Shown: positions 1 to 11,279 of the stretch, in pieces
How positions within the stretch are numbered: the first letter of the stretch is position 1
Layout of the letters: each line of letters starts with the position of its first letter
Origin: Hygrophila difformis
Lineage: Eukaryota > Streptophyta > Magnoliopsida > Lamiales > Acanthaceae
Direction: 5' to 3'
DNA: 64,000 bases
NCBI GenBank assembly: GCA_030278955.1
Contig: JAOANR010000001.1
Location: 26,479,120 to 26,543,119, forward strand
Notes under the pieces: generated by a model
The model's input: only the letters and a program-made list of their open reading frames with translations
What the model was told of the DNA's origin: nothing
The model's database searches: none
Translations under genes and position numbers: made by a program

Positions 1-390
1 GTGATCCTTTTTTGTTACCAAGTTTAACCTACGGTAATCAATGTATTAACCTCATCCTGTTTGTTTACAAATAAGGATCAACTAACCATCCATTCCTGCT
101 TCCACGGTGACACCAGTTTTCTTAGGTATAACATGAATTTGGCTTATGCAAGGACTATCGGATATTGGATAAATTATTTCAGCATCCAAAAGCTTTAAAA
201 TCTCCTTTTTAACTACCTCCATCATGCTGGGATTTAGTCGCCTTTGGGCTTGCCTAACAGGTTTGGCATACTCTTCCAGAATGATTTTGTGTGTGCATGA
301 AAACGGACTAATCCCTTTTATGTTGGCTATCGTCCAACCAATTGCCTTTTTGTGATCTGCCAAAGCTCACACTAGTTTTTCCTCTTGAGG
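1..390 (-). pseudogene. Reverse transcriptase N-terminal part of the Ty3 remnant
   Basis: The minus-strand translation at about 82-363 reads like the start of a plant Ty3 reverse transcriptase. It has a GWTIANIKGISP-type lead-in, EEYAKPVRQAQRRLNP, a helix ending in EILKLLDAEIIYPISDS, and then a VIPKKTG stretch. In the family this part primes the fingers domain, and the catalytic YVDD block would lie further downstream, outside the window. The frame breaks before position 82, and the fragment has no credible start codon of its own. Confidence 0.8.
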
Positions 391-779
391 CTTAGTGAGA
401 GTAGATGAAATTATAGTAGGCAATGATTCATCTTTTCCCAGGAAGCATACTTCAAATTCGAAGGAAATGGTTTTAATTCCAACTCAGGAGCCTGCAAAAC
501 AGATTGTAGTTTCTTTTCGTTAGACTCGGTTGAAATTATTGAATGGACTTATACCTTGCATTTTGCTGCTCCAGGGAGTTCAAAGCATCAACCATCCTGT
601 ATTTCTTTACCAGCTCCATCTTCTCCAAGATCTTCCAGATAGTTGAGAAGTGCTGCTTTTAAGGGATCTTTTCCACTTCGGAGAAAAATATTCTGCACAC
701 TTTCATCAACTATATCCACTCTAAAACACTCATGAGATGAAGCAAGATATTTAAAGCATAACAAATATTGAATTGAATT

Positions 780-1552
780 TTCTCACCATCAAAGTTCCCT
801 GCTTGACATCAATTTTAGTTTAAGCAGTACACATGAATGGACGGCCAAGCAACACAAGTAATGGATTGGGAGAATTATCATCATGCATGTCCAAGATATA
901 AAAGTCGACAGGGAAAATTAATTCATGCACTTGCATAAGAACATCCTCAATCATACCCTCGGGATAAATATTGGTTCTATCTGCTAGTTGAATTATTACT
1001 CATTTCTTTTAATGGACCCACATTCAAATTCTTATAAACAGATAATGGCATCATATTAATGGCGGCTCCAAGATCTAACATAGCTTTTTTTATTTCCAAC
1101 TTTCCAATCTGGCAAGGGACTAGAAACATACCTGGGTCACCACATTTTTGTGGAAGTTTGCGTTGAAGCACATAAGACACGACCTCTCCAGCTATGATCT
1201 TTTTATCCCCACGAAGCTTTTTCTTATTAATGCCCAACTCTTTTAAAAATTTAGCATAGCGCGGGATTTGCTGGATAACGTCAAGGAGAGGAATGCTCAA
1301 TTCAACTTTCTTGAATATCTTCATAATTTCCTTATTTTTGTCGCTCTTTTGAGGTCTTGCAAGCCTGCTAGAAAATGGAGCAGAGTTGGTAGCAGGCAAA
1401 TTAGAATTATTATCGACTAAAATTTTAGAAGAGAGTTTTTCATCCTGCTCAATATCTTTTTCAGTCGATTCTTCATCCTTTTTATTCTTCTCAACAACAT
1501 CAGGCCTGCCAACTCCTTTCCATTGCGAAGCACCATGGCACACAAATTGCAT
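780..1552 (-). pseudogene. Retroviral-type aspartic protease region of the Ty3 remnant
   Basis: On the minus strand, DLGAAINMMPLSVYKNL sits near 1020-1085. It matches the active-site block of plant Ty3 proteases, where D-L/S-G-A holds the catalytic Asp. Further on (about 790-975) is a stretch ending in LLGRPFM, the usual C-terminal protease signature, followed by a stop where an Arg or Gln codon is expected. The lysine-rich leader from 1552 to 1200 is the gag-protease linker. At least one frame change separates the two protease halves, so no working enzyme is made. Confidence 0.8.
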
Positions 1553-1879
1553 GGATTAATTTTGTTGTGCAGCTAGTTTCCCCTTTTCACGCTCCTTGGA
1601 CTCACGCACCTCCCTGGTCAATTGAGCCATTTGATCTTCAAGATTCTTAATGTTGGTGTGCGCCTCTTGTTGAAACTGCAAAGTGTTAGACGCCATGGAT
1701 TTAATTATATCGTGTAATGACATACCTGCTTCGCCTTGAGGAGGTGGGCGATTTTGTTGATGGTTGCAGGTTGAAAATTATTTGAGGAGTTTCCATAGCG
1801 AAGATTGGGATGATCACGCCATCCTGGGTTGAATGTTTGTGAAAATGGATCATAATTCTTTCGGGGCACAAACCCAGCA

Positions 1880-2467
1880 GCATTCACATCGAATTCTTTC
1901 TGCAATGTCGGACATTCATCGGTGGCATGGCCAGTGTGGCAGCAAATTCCACAAGTTTTAACTTGAGCTTGTCCTACAGCAAGTTGTTTAACAAAGGTAG
2001 TTAATTCCGTAAGTTGTTGTTGAACAGAAGGAGAATTTACATCAGATGCCTCTTTAACTCCAACAACTTTTTCCCGAGATCCAAATTGTTACGTGCACTC
2101 AGCGGACGTTTGAAACATGTCCCATGCCTCTGCTGGTGTTTTCTTCATCAGTGATCTTCCACATGCCGAATCCAGGAGCCTCCTTTCCATATTAGTAAGA
2201 CCATCATAAAAATATTGAATTAGTAATGATTTAGGAATTTCATGATGTGGACATTTAGTAATTAATTTATAAAAACATTCCCAATACTCATAAAGAGATT
2301 GAGTGATTCCACAAACATTCCCAAGCTCTTGAGGCGGGAAAATATTTTGCCAGGAACTTCTTGTGCAAGTCCGCCCATGTTTCAATCCTTCCAACATGTA
2401 GATAGTATAGCCATTCCTTTTCCTTAGCAGCATGCCGCAAGGAAAAAGGAAAGGCACGAAGGCGGAG
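1880..2467 (-). pseudogene. gag capsid and zinc knuckle of the Ty3 remnant
   Basis: The minus-strand gag signatures include LRAFPFSLRHAAKEKEWLYY, WADLHKKFLAKYFPASRA, SLYEYWECFYKL and CPHHEIPKSLLIQYFYDGL, which is the Retrotrans_gag fold of Athila-type elements. The pieces fall in two frames with a shift near 2290-2340. A CCHC knuckle, CGICCHTGHATDEC, is readable at about 1915-1960. The capsid is truncated at its upstream side at 2467, where the hAT-like end begins. Confidence 0.85.
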
Positions 2468-2543
2468 CAGGGCCGTCAAATCATTTGAGGAGGCCCTGTT
2501 CTAAAAAAATTTTTTGGCCCTCCCAAGATATTTAATAAATTAA

Positions 2544-2575
2544 CTAGTAATTAACCCGTCGAGACTCGACGGGCA
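2544..2575 (-). other. Helitron 3' terminal hairpin and CTAG end
   Basis: On the plus strand, CCCGTCGAG (2555-2563) and CTCGACGGG (2565-2573) form a perfect 9-bp inverted repeat. Seven bases further on the low side is CTAG (2544-2547). Read on the minus strand this is a hairpin, a short AT spacer, CTAG and then T, which is the CTRR-plus-T rule for Helitron 3' ends. The hairpin acts as the stop signal for rolling-circle transposition in this class. Confidence 0.75.
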
Positions 2576-2989
2576 TAATTATGTATTTTATATATTGTAT
2601 ACACTTATATATAAAATAATCATAAATTATACTTCTATGAGTAATGAAGATGTGTAATGATTTTATATTTATTCAAAAGATGATGTATATGATAATATAA
2701 TTTTATTATTTTTAAAACTAACTAATAAATCATATTATACTATCTTCTTTAACTTCTTTGGATTAACAAATCAATAAAAATAATTATTAAAACAAAATAA
2801 TTATTTTTAAAACTAACTAAGAAATCATATTATACTATCTTCTTTAGCTTCTTTGGATTAACAAATCAATAAAAATAATTATTAAAATAATATTTTGTTT
2901 AATTTGAAATTTAAATTAAAATAAAACAAAATTTATATATTTGTATTAATTAAGCATAATATGAAAAATTTCCTTACAATTTGCTGAAA

Positions 2990-4880
2990 ATTTCATTCCT
3001 GAAAATCTCATTGGTAAGGGCTACTATCTTTAAAAATGTCTGTATTTGAAGTGGTGCAGTTTATATTTGTATATGTACTCTTAAAAATTGTCTCTATAGG
3101 ATCACCCGTAAAGTTTATAACAATATCATCCGAAAATGTAACACCTAATTGTAGATCTTCAAAATCAAAACCGGCCTTACCATCACCTAAATTAAGTATT
3201 TATTTCGCAAATTTTCTGTCATATATAAATTTTATTGTAAACAACATTTCTTGTGGTATCTTGAGTTAATCATTCTTAATTGCATATTAATACTTTGAGT
3301 CACATCTTGCTAGCGACGCGAAATATTGCAACATAACTATTCATGGAAAAAACTGGTTTTGGAATATAAAGTTCAACATTCTTTAAAAATTGACATTGAC
3401 TTTTGTTTATAATTATAGCAAAACAAACTACAAGTTGAAATTTTCTTATCTGGAATCGAATCAGGAATTTGGTTAAATCAAATAGGCTCATAATCATTCT
3501 ACCAATCAAGAATTTACTTTCATGCTTTCTCAAAAATTAGTTTAACCTCAATAATATGGTTCCGCATCTTGGTTACTATCAACATACTTATATTGTATAC
3601 TTCATTTGATGGATCTATATTCCTAATAAGCATGATTATGCAACCCTAATTCAACGTTATTTCATGATTCGGTAATCCAGAACAATTGATTGTGTTTAGA
3701 TATTATAGGGAAAATAATTTATTGGCATTATCTATGTTTTCATCCTCTTGACAAATATTATTAGAACTGATACATATACATTTTCATTTACAGACATACG
3801 TTCTATGATTTAATCCTTGATCGTATCAACAATCTTGTTGGTAGGGAATAGTATAGCAATATTTTTAAAAATATCTGGATTTGAAGTGGTGCATTTTATA
3901 TGTATATAAGTACTCTAAACAATTGCCGCTATAGGATCTCCCGTAGAATTTATAAAATTATAATATGAAAATGTCACTTCTAGTTGTACATCTTCAAGAT
4001 CAACACCAGATTTACAAATTACCATCACCTACATGAAGAATTCATTGTGCAAATTTGTGTCATATATAATTTTTATTATAAACAACATTTATTGTAGTAT
4101 CTTGGGTTAATCCATCTTGTATATTAATACTTCGAGTTCCCTCTTTCCAGTGACACGAGGTATTGCAGCATATCACTAACATAGGGAAAAAATGATTTTT
4201 GGAGATAGAGTCCAACCTTCTTTAAAAAAAAAGACATTGACTTTTTTTATAGTCATAGTAAAACAAAATGCAAGTGTGACATTTTTTCCTCTGAAATCGA
4301 ATGGAGAATTTGGTTAATTCAAACGGGATCATAATAATTCTACCAATCAAGAATTTTCATTCCAAATCTTGAGCTTTGTTTCAATGAGAAGAGAGGTTGA
4401 ATAATTTACTGGGATACATTTTTGTACGTAGAATTCTCGTCACAATCTAGTGGAATATCAATTCTATAACGTGCAGTCCTACCTCTTGGAAGGAGTATGA
4501 TGTTATTCCACTGGATGCTACATGCAACACAATATCATTTCTCCCACGAAGGGCTAAACATAATGTTTTCTAGATAAATTATCGATAAGTGTCTTCTCAG
4601 TTCCACCACGTAAAGAAAAAAGAATCAACCCTCATCACTATCAACTGCATACATTATTTTATTATAAACATTCATCTACTCATTCATCAACAAAGGTAAT
4701 AGCTTAGTATGGTACACCTTCATTTCTTCCTTATTATAATATTTCTCTTCTAGTATGAATAGATTATCTGTTTTAGACATTAAAACTTCATTCAGTACTG
4801 CCATTTCAGAGAAATTTTTCCAATTTATAGAATTTGCAACAATTAGCCTTATATTTGTTCTTCCGTCAATTGCAAATCTG
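2990..4880 (-). pseudogene. Helitron Rep/helicase pseudogene with duplicated C-terminal part
   Basis: Minus-strand fragments follow the order of a Helitron PIF1-type helicase. First come LTEEQI and YYNKEEMKVYH (4860-4680), then IMYAVDSDEG and a damaged Walker A reading GGTEKT for GGTGKT (about 4660-4600). VASSGIT and RGRTARYRIDIPLDCDENST follow (4540-4420). The C-terminal signature then appears twice: LIGRIIM...KFSIRFQ...KKSQC at 4350-4180, and again as FAIIINKSQCQFLKNVELYI with YVAIFRV at 3500-3305. Each copy is followed by an RPA-like tail containing GDPI (3960-3840 and 3110-3000). Stops and shifts are frequent. Confidence 0.75.
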
Positions 4881-5142
4881 TTAAAATATATTTAATGAAG
4901 TATTCCTTAAAAAATAGATAAAAAAAATAAATTTTTATTCTTTAGTTACTGATGGACTATTCGCACCCCAATAACTCTTTATACACCCGATTCTTTTATT
5001 TATAATATGCTTTATGAAAATAACTAATTTTCTCTAAATCAATTATCCATAGAATATGAATTTTCACACTTCGTTTAATAATTATAATTCTTTTGTATCA
5101 TTTTAAATATAATAAAACACAAGTAAGATCTATTCTATTTAG

Positions 5143-5638
5143 TACTCCCCGTCCAATTACACTAATTGGGCTACATTAGTATTGGTGTAGCCTGGAAACG
5201 TTTTTGGTTGGTGGAGGTTTTGCTTTACCCAATTCTTGCGCCGGTTTTGCTAGTGGAGCTTCGGTCTTTTTTATATCTTTGGTTTGTATCACATTTATCT
5301 GGTTGAAATGACTCTCGGAACCCTTCACTTTGTACGCTGTTTTAATCTCTGGTTTTTTAATGAAATTTAGTACCGTTTCCTCTCAAAAAAAAAAACTTGT
5401 CTTGTTTGACTTTTGCACACAATCTGATACACTTTTTCAGCCGTTAATATATCAAAATTTGTACCAAAAAAAGTATGTTAAATATATATTCTAAAACTAC
5501 ATGATTATACGATTCTAACAAAACCCAACTCGACTATTTTTTTTCCAAATATATACTTGCAATTAAATCGAGTCAAAGTTGAACAATGAACAGTGTCAGA
5601 AAGTTAAACAGGACACATTAGCTGGGATGGAGGGAGTA
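5143..5638. mobile_element. Stowaway-like MITE split by a LINE 3' end
   Basis: The outer ends are TACTCCCCGTCC (5143) and GGATGGAGGGAGTA (ending 5638), the CTCCCTCCGTCC-type inverted ends of mariner MITEs with TA duplication. The body from CTTGTCTTGTTTGAC onward matches the intact relative at about 10589-10853. Between the left end and the body sits about 235 bp of unrelated sequence (5160-5395) that ends in a run of 11 A, so this copy has been interrupted. Confidence 0.65.
5160..5395 (+). mobile_element. Non-LTR retrotransposon 3' end inserted in a MITE
   Basis: This stretch is absent from the MITE relative at 10.6 kb. It runs through TTTCGTTTCC-like LINE 3' untranslated wording (TAGTACCGTTTCCTCTC) into an A run at 5385-5395. 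It has no coding content, so it is a strongly 5'-truncated copy. Its class, L1 rather than another non-LTR type, is inferred only from the tail. Confidence 0.45.
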
Positions 5639-5698
5639 TATATTTATATACAATTAGAATAATATAATTATAAAAAATATTTTTTAACGATTAGCAAC

Positions 5699-5957
5699 TA
5701 CTTCTTCCGTTCTTTTATAAGTGACAAATTGAAGGTTTTGTTACAGTTCATTAGCAATTTTGTTCAAGTTTTTAGTACAATTAAGATAAAACATAGTCAA
5801 GTGGGATCTTGTTAAATTCATCTAATCGCATAGATTAAGAATATCAAATTTTTATAATTTTTACTTTTATGCAATTTGAGTTATTTATGATTAAAAATGT
5901 GTATTGGATTGCGTGAAATATGGGTCCGTGGTATTTAAAAAAGAACGGAGTTAGTAT
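5699..5957. mobile_element. Mariner-type MITE
   Basis: The ends are TACTTCTTCCGTTC and GAACGGAGTTAGTATA. Inside are GATCTTGTTAAATTCAT, AATTTGAGTTATTTATG and GGATTGCGTG. The same words appear in inverted order in the copy at 12664-12927 and in degraded form at 59652-59960. It is non-coding and about 260 bp long. Confidence 0.65.
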
Positions 5958-7380
5958 ATAATTGTATATTACTTTTAATAAATATTATAATTGTATATTA
6001 CTTTTAAGAGAAGTGACATACTTTTGTGAAAACATGGCTTATATATATACATTAATTAATATATACAAATATTTTTCATATATTTATTAATGTATCTTTT
6101 AATAATATATCTTCCATATATACACTGCGAATTCCATATAAATTTTCAATTTCAAATTTTTAAAAACTGAAAATTGTAGGAATTTCATATAAATTGGAAA
6201 TTAAATATCTTTTAAAAACTAAAAATTGGATATACACATTAATATACATTTAATATGAATAAATAAATATGTGCAATATACATTTTGATTACATCATTTA
6301 CCACACCAAAAAAATATGACCAAAATTGAGACTAAACCTACACAAAATTACCGACAGTACAATATGATCACCATATTGAAATATAAATGCAACATAATTC
6401 TTAGTTGACAGTGTCGAACCTCGTCCTAATAACTAATAATACTATGGTGCAAAAACAGAAACTGTTTATTCATGTTATAATAATTCTTTAGTGTAAAAAC
6501 TCAAAATCTATAAATAAATAATAAATATAGCAATAAAATCTAAAATAAATAAATTAAAAATACAAAATTATAAAATATAAAATAAAAATGCAAAAAATAG
6601 ATAAAATAAAAATAAAAAATTTCAAATTTTATCTTTCATATATTTTTAAAAGTGAATAAATCTCTAATGAATAACTACATAACGTGGAAATCTAAAATTA
6701 GTAAATTTAAAATTGTAAAAGAATATAAATAAAATAAAAATGTAAAATTTCAAATTTCAAATCTTTCAAATATATTTAAAAGTGAAGATTGTGAAAATCT
6801 ATAATTAATAAATAAATAAATGTGAAAATTTAAAAATAATTAATTAAAAATGCAAAAATCTATGAAAATTAGAAATTTGAAATGGAGACACCGCATTAAA
6901 CTTAGGATGGGTTGTTCACTAATGCTTTAATATATATATAGATTACAACTGTTTAAAAGTATTTGTAAAATTGATACTATAATAAAAACAAAAATGAAAC
7001 TCGAAATGATGCCTATCAACGACCATAGTTATTTGTAAATTAAAAGAAAATATAATAGTAAAAAATACGGAGAAAAAGACAAACACAAACTGAAAATGCA
7101 CGAATAGAACACAATTTGGGCATCAAATTGTATTTTGTGAGTATATTAATTTTAAAGTATTTTATTAGTTTATAATTTGAGTAATATTATTTGGACCCTT
7201 AAATCCCAATTTGGGTACGAACATAAATAGCAATTATTAAATATTTCTTAGTTTATTAATTAATATATTAATATAATTAAATATTACATAAAAAATAAGT
7301 CCTATATAAATAATAAGCAAGGGCCAAATAGAGCAAAAGTATATAAACTAATATAACTAAAAAGAAAAATGAAAAAAAAC
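5958..7380. other. AT-rich non-coding stretch
   Basis: About 1.4 kb, very AT-rich, with many imperfect runs of AAAATTAAAT and TTTCAAATTT and no open frame of interest on either strand. Repeated short phrases such as AAATTTCAAATTT and AAAATCTATAA suggest decayed tandem or palindromic transposon interior, probably part of the hAT-like shell. I see no gene. Confidence 0.5.
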
Positions 7381-7450
7381 AAAAAATTGGGCCCCAACTT
7401 TTTGGGGCCCTGTGCTAAGGTCAGGTTGCACTGGGCCTTAGCCGGCATTG

Positions 7451-8801
7451 ATTTTGTGATTTTGTCAAACAGGCAGTCAAAGAGGGTTCCTTTAGAGCGG
7501 AGCTTGTGGTTACTTTGTTATGTCTAATTCCCAAAGTGGATATTCCGAGGACTATCAAGCAATTCTGGCCCATTAGTCTTTGTAATACTTGCTATAAAAT
7601 CATCACAAAGGTCTTGGTTAATCGGTTGCGACCCATCCTCCAATCCTACATTGGGCCTTTCTAGTCCGCATTCCTTCCGGGAAGGGGAACTTCGGGGTAT
7701 GCTATTATTTTGCAAGAAGTCGTCACAGCCTTTAACGATAAAAATCGGTGCAGCACAAACTCTCTTCTCAATATCGATTTGGAGAAAGCCTACGACAACA
7801 TTTCTTGGGATTTCTTGGAATGTTGTCTTGACGAGATGGCGCTGCCTACATCTATCATTCGTATAATCATCTATTGCATTCGTTCTCTGGTTTACTCCCT
7901 TTTATGGAATGGATTAGCCTTGGAGCCAATTTCCCCCACCAAGGGGACCCTATCTCCCCTTGTTTATTGTGATCATGGAAAAACTGTCCAGGACAATCTC
8001 CTTAAAAGTCCAACACGGAGAGTGGCAACCGATTCTCTTGGCCCTGAATACCCTTCCATTTTCACATCTCCTGTTTGCGGATGATCTACTCATTTTCTCT
8101 AAGGCTTAGGAGGAAAGTGCCAGGTCTGTAGATTCGTCCTTACTTGCTTTGCTCAAAGGTCTGGATTGCGGATTAATTCGGGTAAGTCTTAGGCTCTTGC
8201 CTCTGCTGAGGTGCGCCTCAGCTTGTAGGGAAAAATCACCTCAATCCGTGATATCAGTTTCACCATGGACCTTGGTCGCTACCTTGGCTTTCCCATCATC
8301 GATAGTTCTGTCCACCATAAGCATTTTGACTTCCTTATTGATAAATTAAGAGCTCGAATGGGTATTACACTTGCTAGAGTCGTGCTAACGACCATCCCCT
8401 CTTATGTGATGCAAACTTACTGGATTCCCTCATGTGTCTGTGATAAGGTGGATAGATGTGTTAGGGAATTTATATGGGAAGCAAATGATGGTCAACGTCT
8501 CCCTCTGGTGAGTTGGGATAAAATGGCTAGACCTAGATCCATGGGAGGGCTTGGTATTAGAAAATGTCGGGACATGAATATTGCATTATTGGGCAAGCCT
8601 TTCGCTAATGTGTTCCTACGAGTGGATAAACCTTGGTCCCAACTACTTAGACTGAAAGATGGCTATACAATGGGGTATTTCCAGACAAGGCCGAGAGCCT
8701 CTCCAATGTATCGTGCCATTCTCCAAGTCGCAAACATATTTTCTCTAGGCTGCCGTGTGAGGGTTGGTAATGGGAATAGCAGCTTATGGTTTTCATCTTA
8801 G
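7451..8801 (+). pseudogene. LINE reverse transcriptase (ORF2 fragment)
   Basis: Frame by frame the translation gives FVKQAVKEGSFRAELVVTLL, LIPKVDIPRTIKQFWPISLC, YKIITKVLVNRLRPILQSYI and then a stop in GPF*SAFLPGRG. Next are NIDLEKAYDNISWDFLE (about 7770-7830) and HLLFADDLLIFS with the catalytic F-A-D-D at 8074-8085. The thumb and connection region follows at 8250-8800 with LGFPIIDS, PSYVMQTYWIP and MARPRSMGGLGIRK. Several frameshifts and stops make it inactive. The family reverse-transcribes its own RNA at a nicked target. Confidence 0.85.
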
Positions 8802-8989
8802 CTTCGGAATGGACCAATTGGCCCCTGCCTTCCATTTATCCACGTTTCGGATTCAGCTCTTCGAATCAGGGATGTCTTCCAGAATGGACAATGGCGTTGG
8901 CAGGGTCTAATGACTATAGTGCCTGAGCCTATTAAAAGGGAATCCCTGGACTTTGGCCCCTATTGCTTCATGAGGATGATGTGGACTCT

Positions 8990-10010
8990 AAATGTTGGAT
9001 GGGTACGTGATCAGGAAAATACTCAGTCTGCTATGGATATGAATGGATTCTCCAACAACGAGGCTTATTTAGAGATCAGATGAAATCGTGGGTATGGAAA
9101 ATCCCGATGCCAAAAAAGGTGAGGGTCCTCATTTGGCTTATAACTCACAATGCCCTGCCCGCTAATGCTCTAATACATGCCAAAAAAGGTGGAGTCCACG
9201 TTGCATGTTTTCTTTAAGTGCCCATGGGCGGCTGCTGCATGGGATCGTATTGGAGGAATTCCTTCAATATGCGGCAGAGCTATTAATATTGAAGAGAATG
9301 ATCATCTCATTCGAATTAGTAAAAGGATGTCCAGCTTCAATGGGCACTACTATGGTGTATTTGGCTTGGTAAAAACGCATCTTGCTTTACTGGGGAAACT
9401 GTCTCAGGTGAGGCCACAGTTAGCAAAGCCTGATTCCTGGGGGCTGCTTTTGATCGAGGTTCCAAGAGACCTGCCACACAACTGGACAGCCGGTTGGTTA
9501 TTTGGAATCCCCGCCATTTCTAGGGTTAGGTCTTGCATGTCGACGGAAGTTCACTTGGGAACCCGGGGGTGGCCGGATATGGTGGAATGCTCCATACGAG
9601 TGAGGGAGGTTGGCTGGAGGGGTTTTCGAGATCAATAGGCTTTGCTTCCAACCTTATGGCAGAATTACACGGTATATGGAATGGATTGAAGAGACTCCAT
9701 GAGTTAGGTGCAACTAATATGTGTTGCTACTCTGATTCGCAGGACGCTTTGAGACTAGAACAAAGAGGAGTTGAGCTGGATCACCTTTGTTCTCACTGTT
9801 GAGAAACATCATGGACCTTTTGGAGAGCCATCGGGGATTCCATTGGTATCACATTTTGGGCGAATGAAATTTTGTAGCAGACGGACTTGCCAAAATGGGA
9901 GCACGTTCTGAGGAGTTCTTCACGTCATGGGTCTTTCCTCCGAACAACATCAAGGCCTCTATTGCAGCGGACTTGTCGGGAACTTGGTTCCCACGTTTCT
10001 AATTCCTTGT
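8990..10010 (+). pseudogene. LINE zf-RVT and RNase H domains
   Basis: A zf-RVT block reads WKIPMPKKV...LIWLITHNALPANAL at about 9090-9180, with HVFFKCPWAAAAWDRIGG shortly after. An RNase H domain starts at about 9533 with HVDGSSLGNPGVAGYGGML and continues through AELHGIWNGLKRLHELGA and CYSDSQDAL. The last part, FVADGLAKMGARSEEFFTSW, is at 9870-9930. The presence of RNase H after the reverse transcriptase is typical of the plant L1 group. The pieces are in several frames. A shorter relative ends at 33.7 kb. Confidence 0.8.
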
Positions 10011-10135
10011 TGTTTGTTGTTCTTCCCCGCCCCCTCTCTGTAGCGTTTTTTCTTGTTTCCTCTATAGCTGACGTATTGCTAATGCATCCTCAATCCAAAA
10101 AAAAATAAAAAATCAAGCGTATGCATTTAATATTA

Positions 10136-10260
10136 AGTGAAAATATATCTCATACAAATTTCCAGAAAAATAGGTATAAATGAGGTGTCATTTACATAAA
10201 TCTACAATATAACCTCAATAGATACATTGATAGCAGATGAGGTTTCAAATTAAGAAACCT
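10136..10260. repeat. Block shared with 18.50-18.61 kb
   Basis: The stretch AATATATCTCATACAAATTT...ATAACCTCAATAGATACATTGA is repeated with about 90% similarity by eye at 18500-18605. Both copies lie near copies of the cysteine-rich peptide gene promoter, so they look like the edges of an old segmental duplication rather than a free transposon. Confidence 0.6.
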
Positions 10261-10588
10261 AGAGCGCAACGAACTAATTAAGTAGGTATTGCAGTATTTT
10301 GTTGAAAGTCATGTCAACCACAAATTAATGGTAACTCAAGGGTTTTTTCGAGCATTTTCAGCATGCTAGTGAAACATCATATCAAAATACGTCTCTACCA
10401 ATATATTTAAACATTCATTCTTACAAAGCTAAAGATGGTGCCTTTTTGGAAGATGCAATAGGTTGTATGATATAAGAAGATGAAATTGTAAGATTGAGCT
10501 AGAGAGGAAGAGGTGAAGGGCGCGGGAGAGAAGAAGCTTTTTGACATCCCTAATAAGTAATAAAAAAAAATAATTAGGATTTATTATA
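10261..10588. other. Unassigned spacer
   Basis: About 330 bp with no open frame, repeat end or RNA signature that I can support. A GA-rich patch (AGAGAGGAAGAGGTGAAGGG) lies at about 10500-10520. Confidence 0.4.
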
Positions 10589-10853
10589 TACTACCTTCGT
10601 CTCATTTTACTTGTCCTGTTTGACTTTTTCACAATTTTTAATGTTTAACTTTGACTCAACGATATTGCAAGTATATATTGGAAAAAAATAATCGAGTTGG
10701 GTGTTATTAGAATCGTAAAATCATGTAATTTTAGAATATATATTTTATATAAATTTTTGTTATGCATATTTTGAGATGTTAACGATTGAAAATGTGTATC
10801 GGATTGTGTATAGAAATGAGACAGGACATGTTAAATGGGACGGAGGGAGTGCT
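10589..10853. mobile_element. Stowaway-like MITE
   Basis: The ends are CTACCTTCGTCTCATTTTAC and GGGACGGAGGGAGTG, imperfect inverted repeats of the CTCCCTCCGTCCC type next to TA. It is the uninterrupted relative of the element at 5143-5638, sharing CTTGTCCTGTTTGAC and the ATTGCAAGTATATATTGG stretch. Confidence 0.7.
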
Positions 10854-10854
10854 A

Positions 10855-11243
10855 GGACGGTGTTTGGATGTGCATTTTAAAAAGTGTTGCAGCGTTCAGA
10901 AAACGGATAATCAGATAATTGCTGTAACAAAACGTATTGAAGAAAATTAAGTGTTTGGATGAGCTTATGCTGTTTTAAATCGCAATAATCAGATAATTAT
11001 TAAAAAGTGTTTGGATTTGCGTTTGTCATTACCTCAAAAGGGAATAATATAGTAAAATCTATTTTTGCTAAATGCAATTTTCTTGCAGCACTAAAATGTA
11101 GCTGCAAGAAAATAGCTTCATTCCCTCAAAACGCAAATAATAGATTATTGGAAGTTAGTACACAAATAGGATTAACTGATTATTTGTATTTTGCAAACGC
11201 AATAATCTGATAATATGTTCCAAAACGTACAAATAAACACCCT
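10855..11243. mobile_element. PIF/Harbinger-like MITE
   Basis: The left end is GGACGGTGTTTGGATG and the right end is CAAATAAACACCCT, imperfect inverted repeats flanked by the 3-bp direct repeat CTA (10852-10854 and 11244-11246). Inside, AATAATCAGATAATT and TGCAAGAAAATAGC recur in both orientations. There is no transposase. The superfamily is inferred from the 3-bp duplication and GGTGTTTGG ends. Confidence 0.55.
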
Positions 11244-11279
11244 CTAGATAACTTAGAACCAAATTATGTAAAGTTAACT

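Larger units (their letters stand above)
1..2467 (-). mobile_element. Ty3/gypsy (Athila-like) retrotransposon remnant, cut at both ends
   Basis: Read on the minus strand, the gag, zinc knuckle, aspartic protease and the start of reverse transcriptase lie in the normal order from high to low coordinates. Many stops and frame changes break the reading frame, so the element is dead. The gag end is cut at about 2467 by hAT-like DNA. The pol end runs off the window at position 1. No LTR is visible inside the window. The Athila assignment is inferred from the gag and DLGA-type protease wording. Confidence 0.85.
2544..4900 (-). mobile_element. Helitron remnant, minus strand
   Basis: The low-coordinate end is a textbook Helitron 3' terminus on the minus strand, and upstream of it lie broken pieces of the Helitron helicase. 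The terminus ends in CTAG followed by host T. The 5' TC end at higher coordinates was not located, so the right limit given here is only where helicase homology fades. AT-rich DNA to about 5140 may still belong to it. Confidence 0.7.
2468..7450. mobile_element. hAT-like DNA transposon shell holding a Helitron and MITEs
   Basis: The left edge begins CAGGGCCGTC and soon has GGCCCTGTTCT then GGCCC. The right edge has GGGGCCCTGTGCTAAGG, GGTTGCAC and GCCGGCATTG. These are the kind of GGCCC-rich termini seen in a common plant hAT group (GGCCGGCCCTG ends). No transposase is readable inside. The expected 8-bp target duplication is absent: the left flank is Ty3 gag and the right flank is LINE ORF2. 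One edge was therefore probably rearranged after insertion. The exact ends are inferred. Confidence 0.5.
7451..10113 (+). mobile_element. 5'-truncated L1-type LINE
   Basis: The sequence begins abruptly in the middle of ORF2 directly after the hAT-like end and runs through reverse transcriptase, zf-RVT and RNase H to an A-rich tail (AAAAAAAAATAAAAAATC, 10098-10115). ORF1, the endonuclease and the first part of the reverse transcriptase are missing. No target duplication could be matched around it. Confidence 0.85.

Noticed and set aside
2544..2575. The perfect GC-rich hairpin as a transcription terminator
   Set aside because: There is no bacterial context and no T run in the right place. CTAG plus T and the helicase upstream make it a Helitron end.
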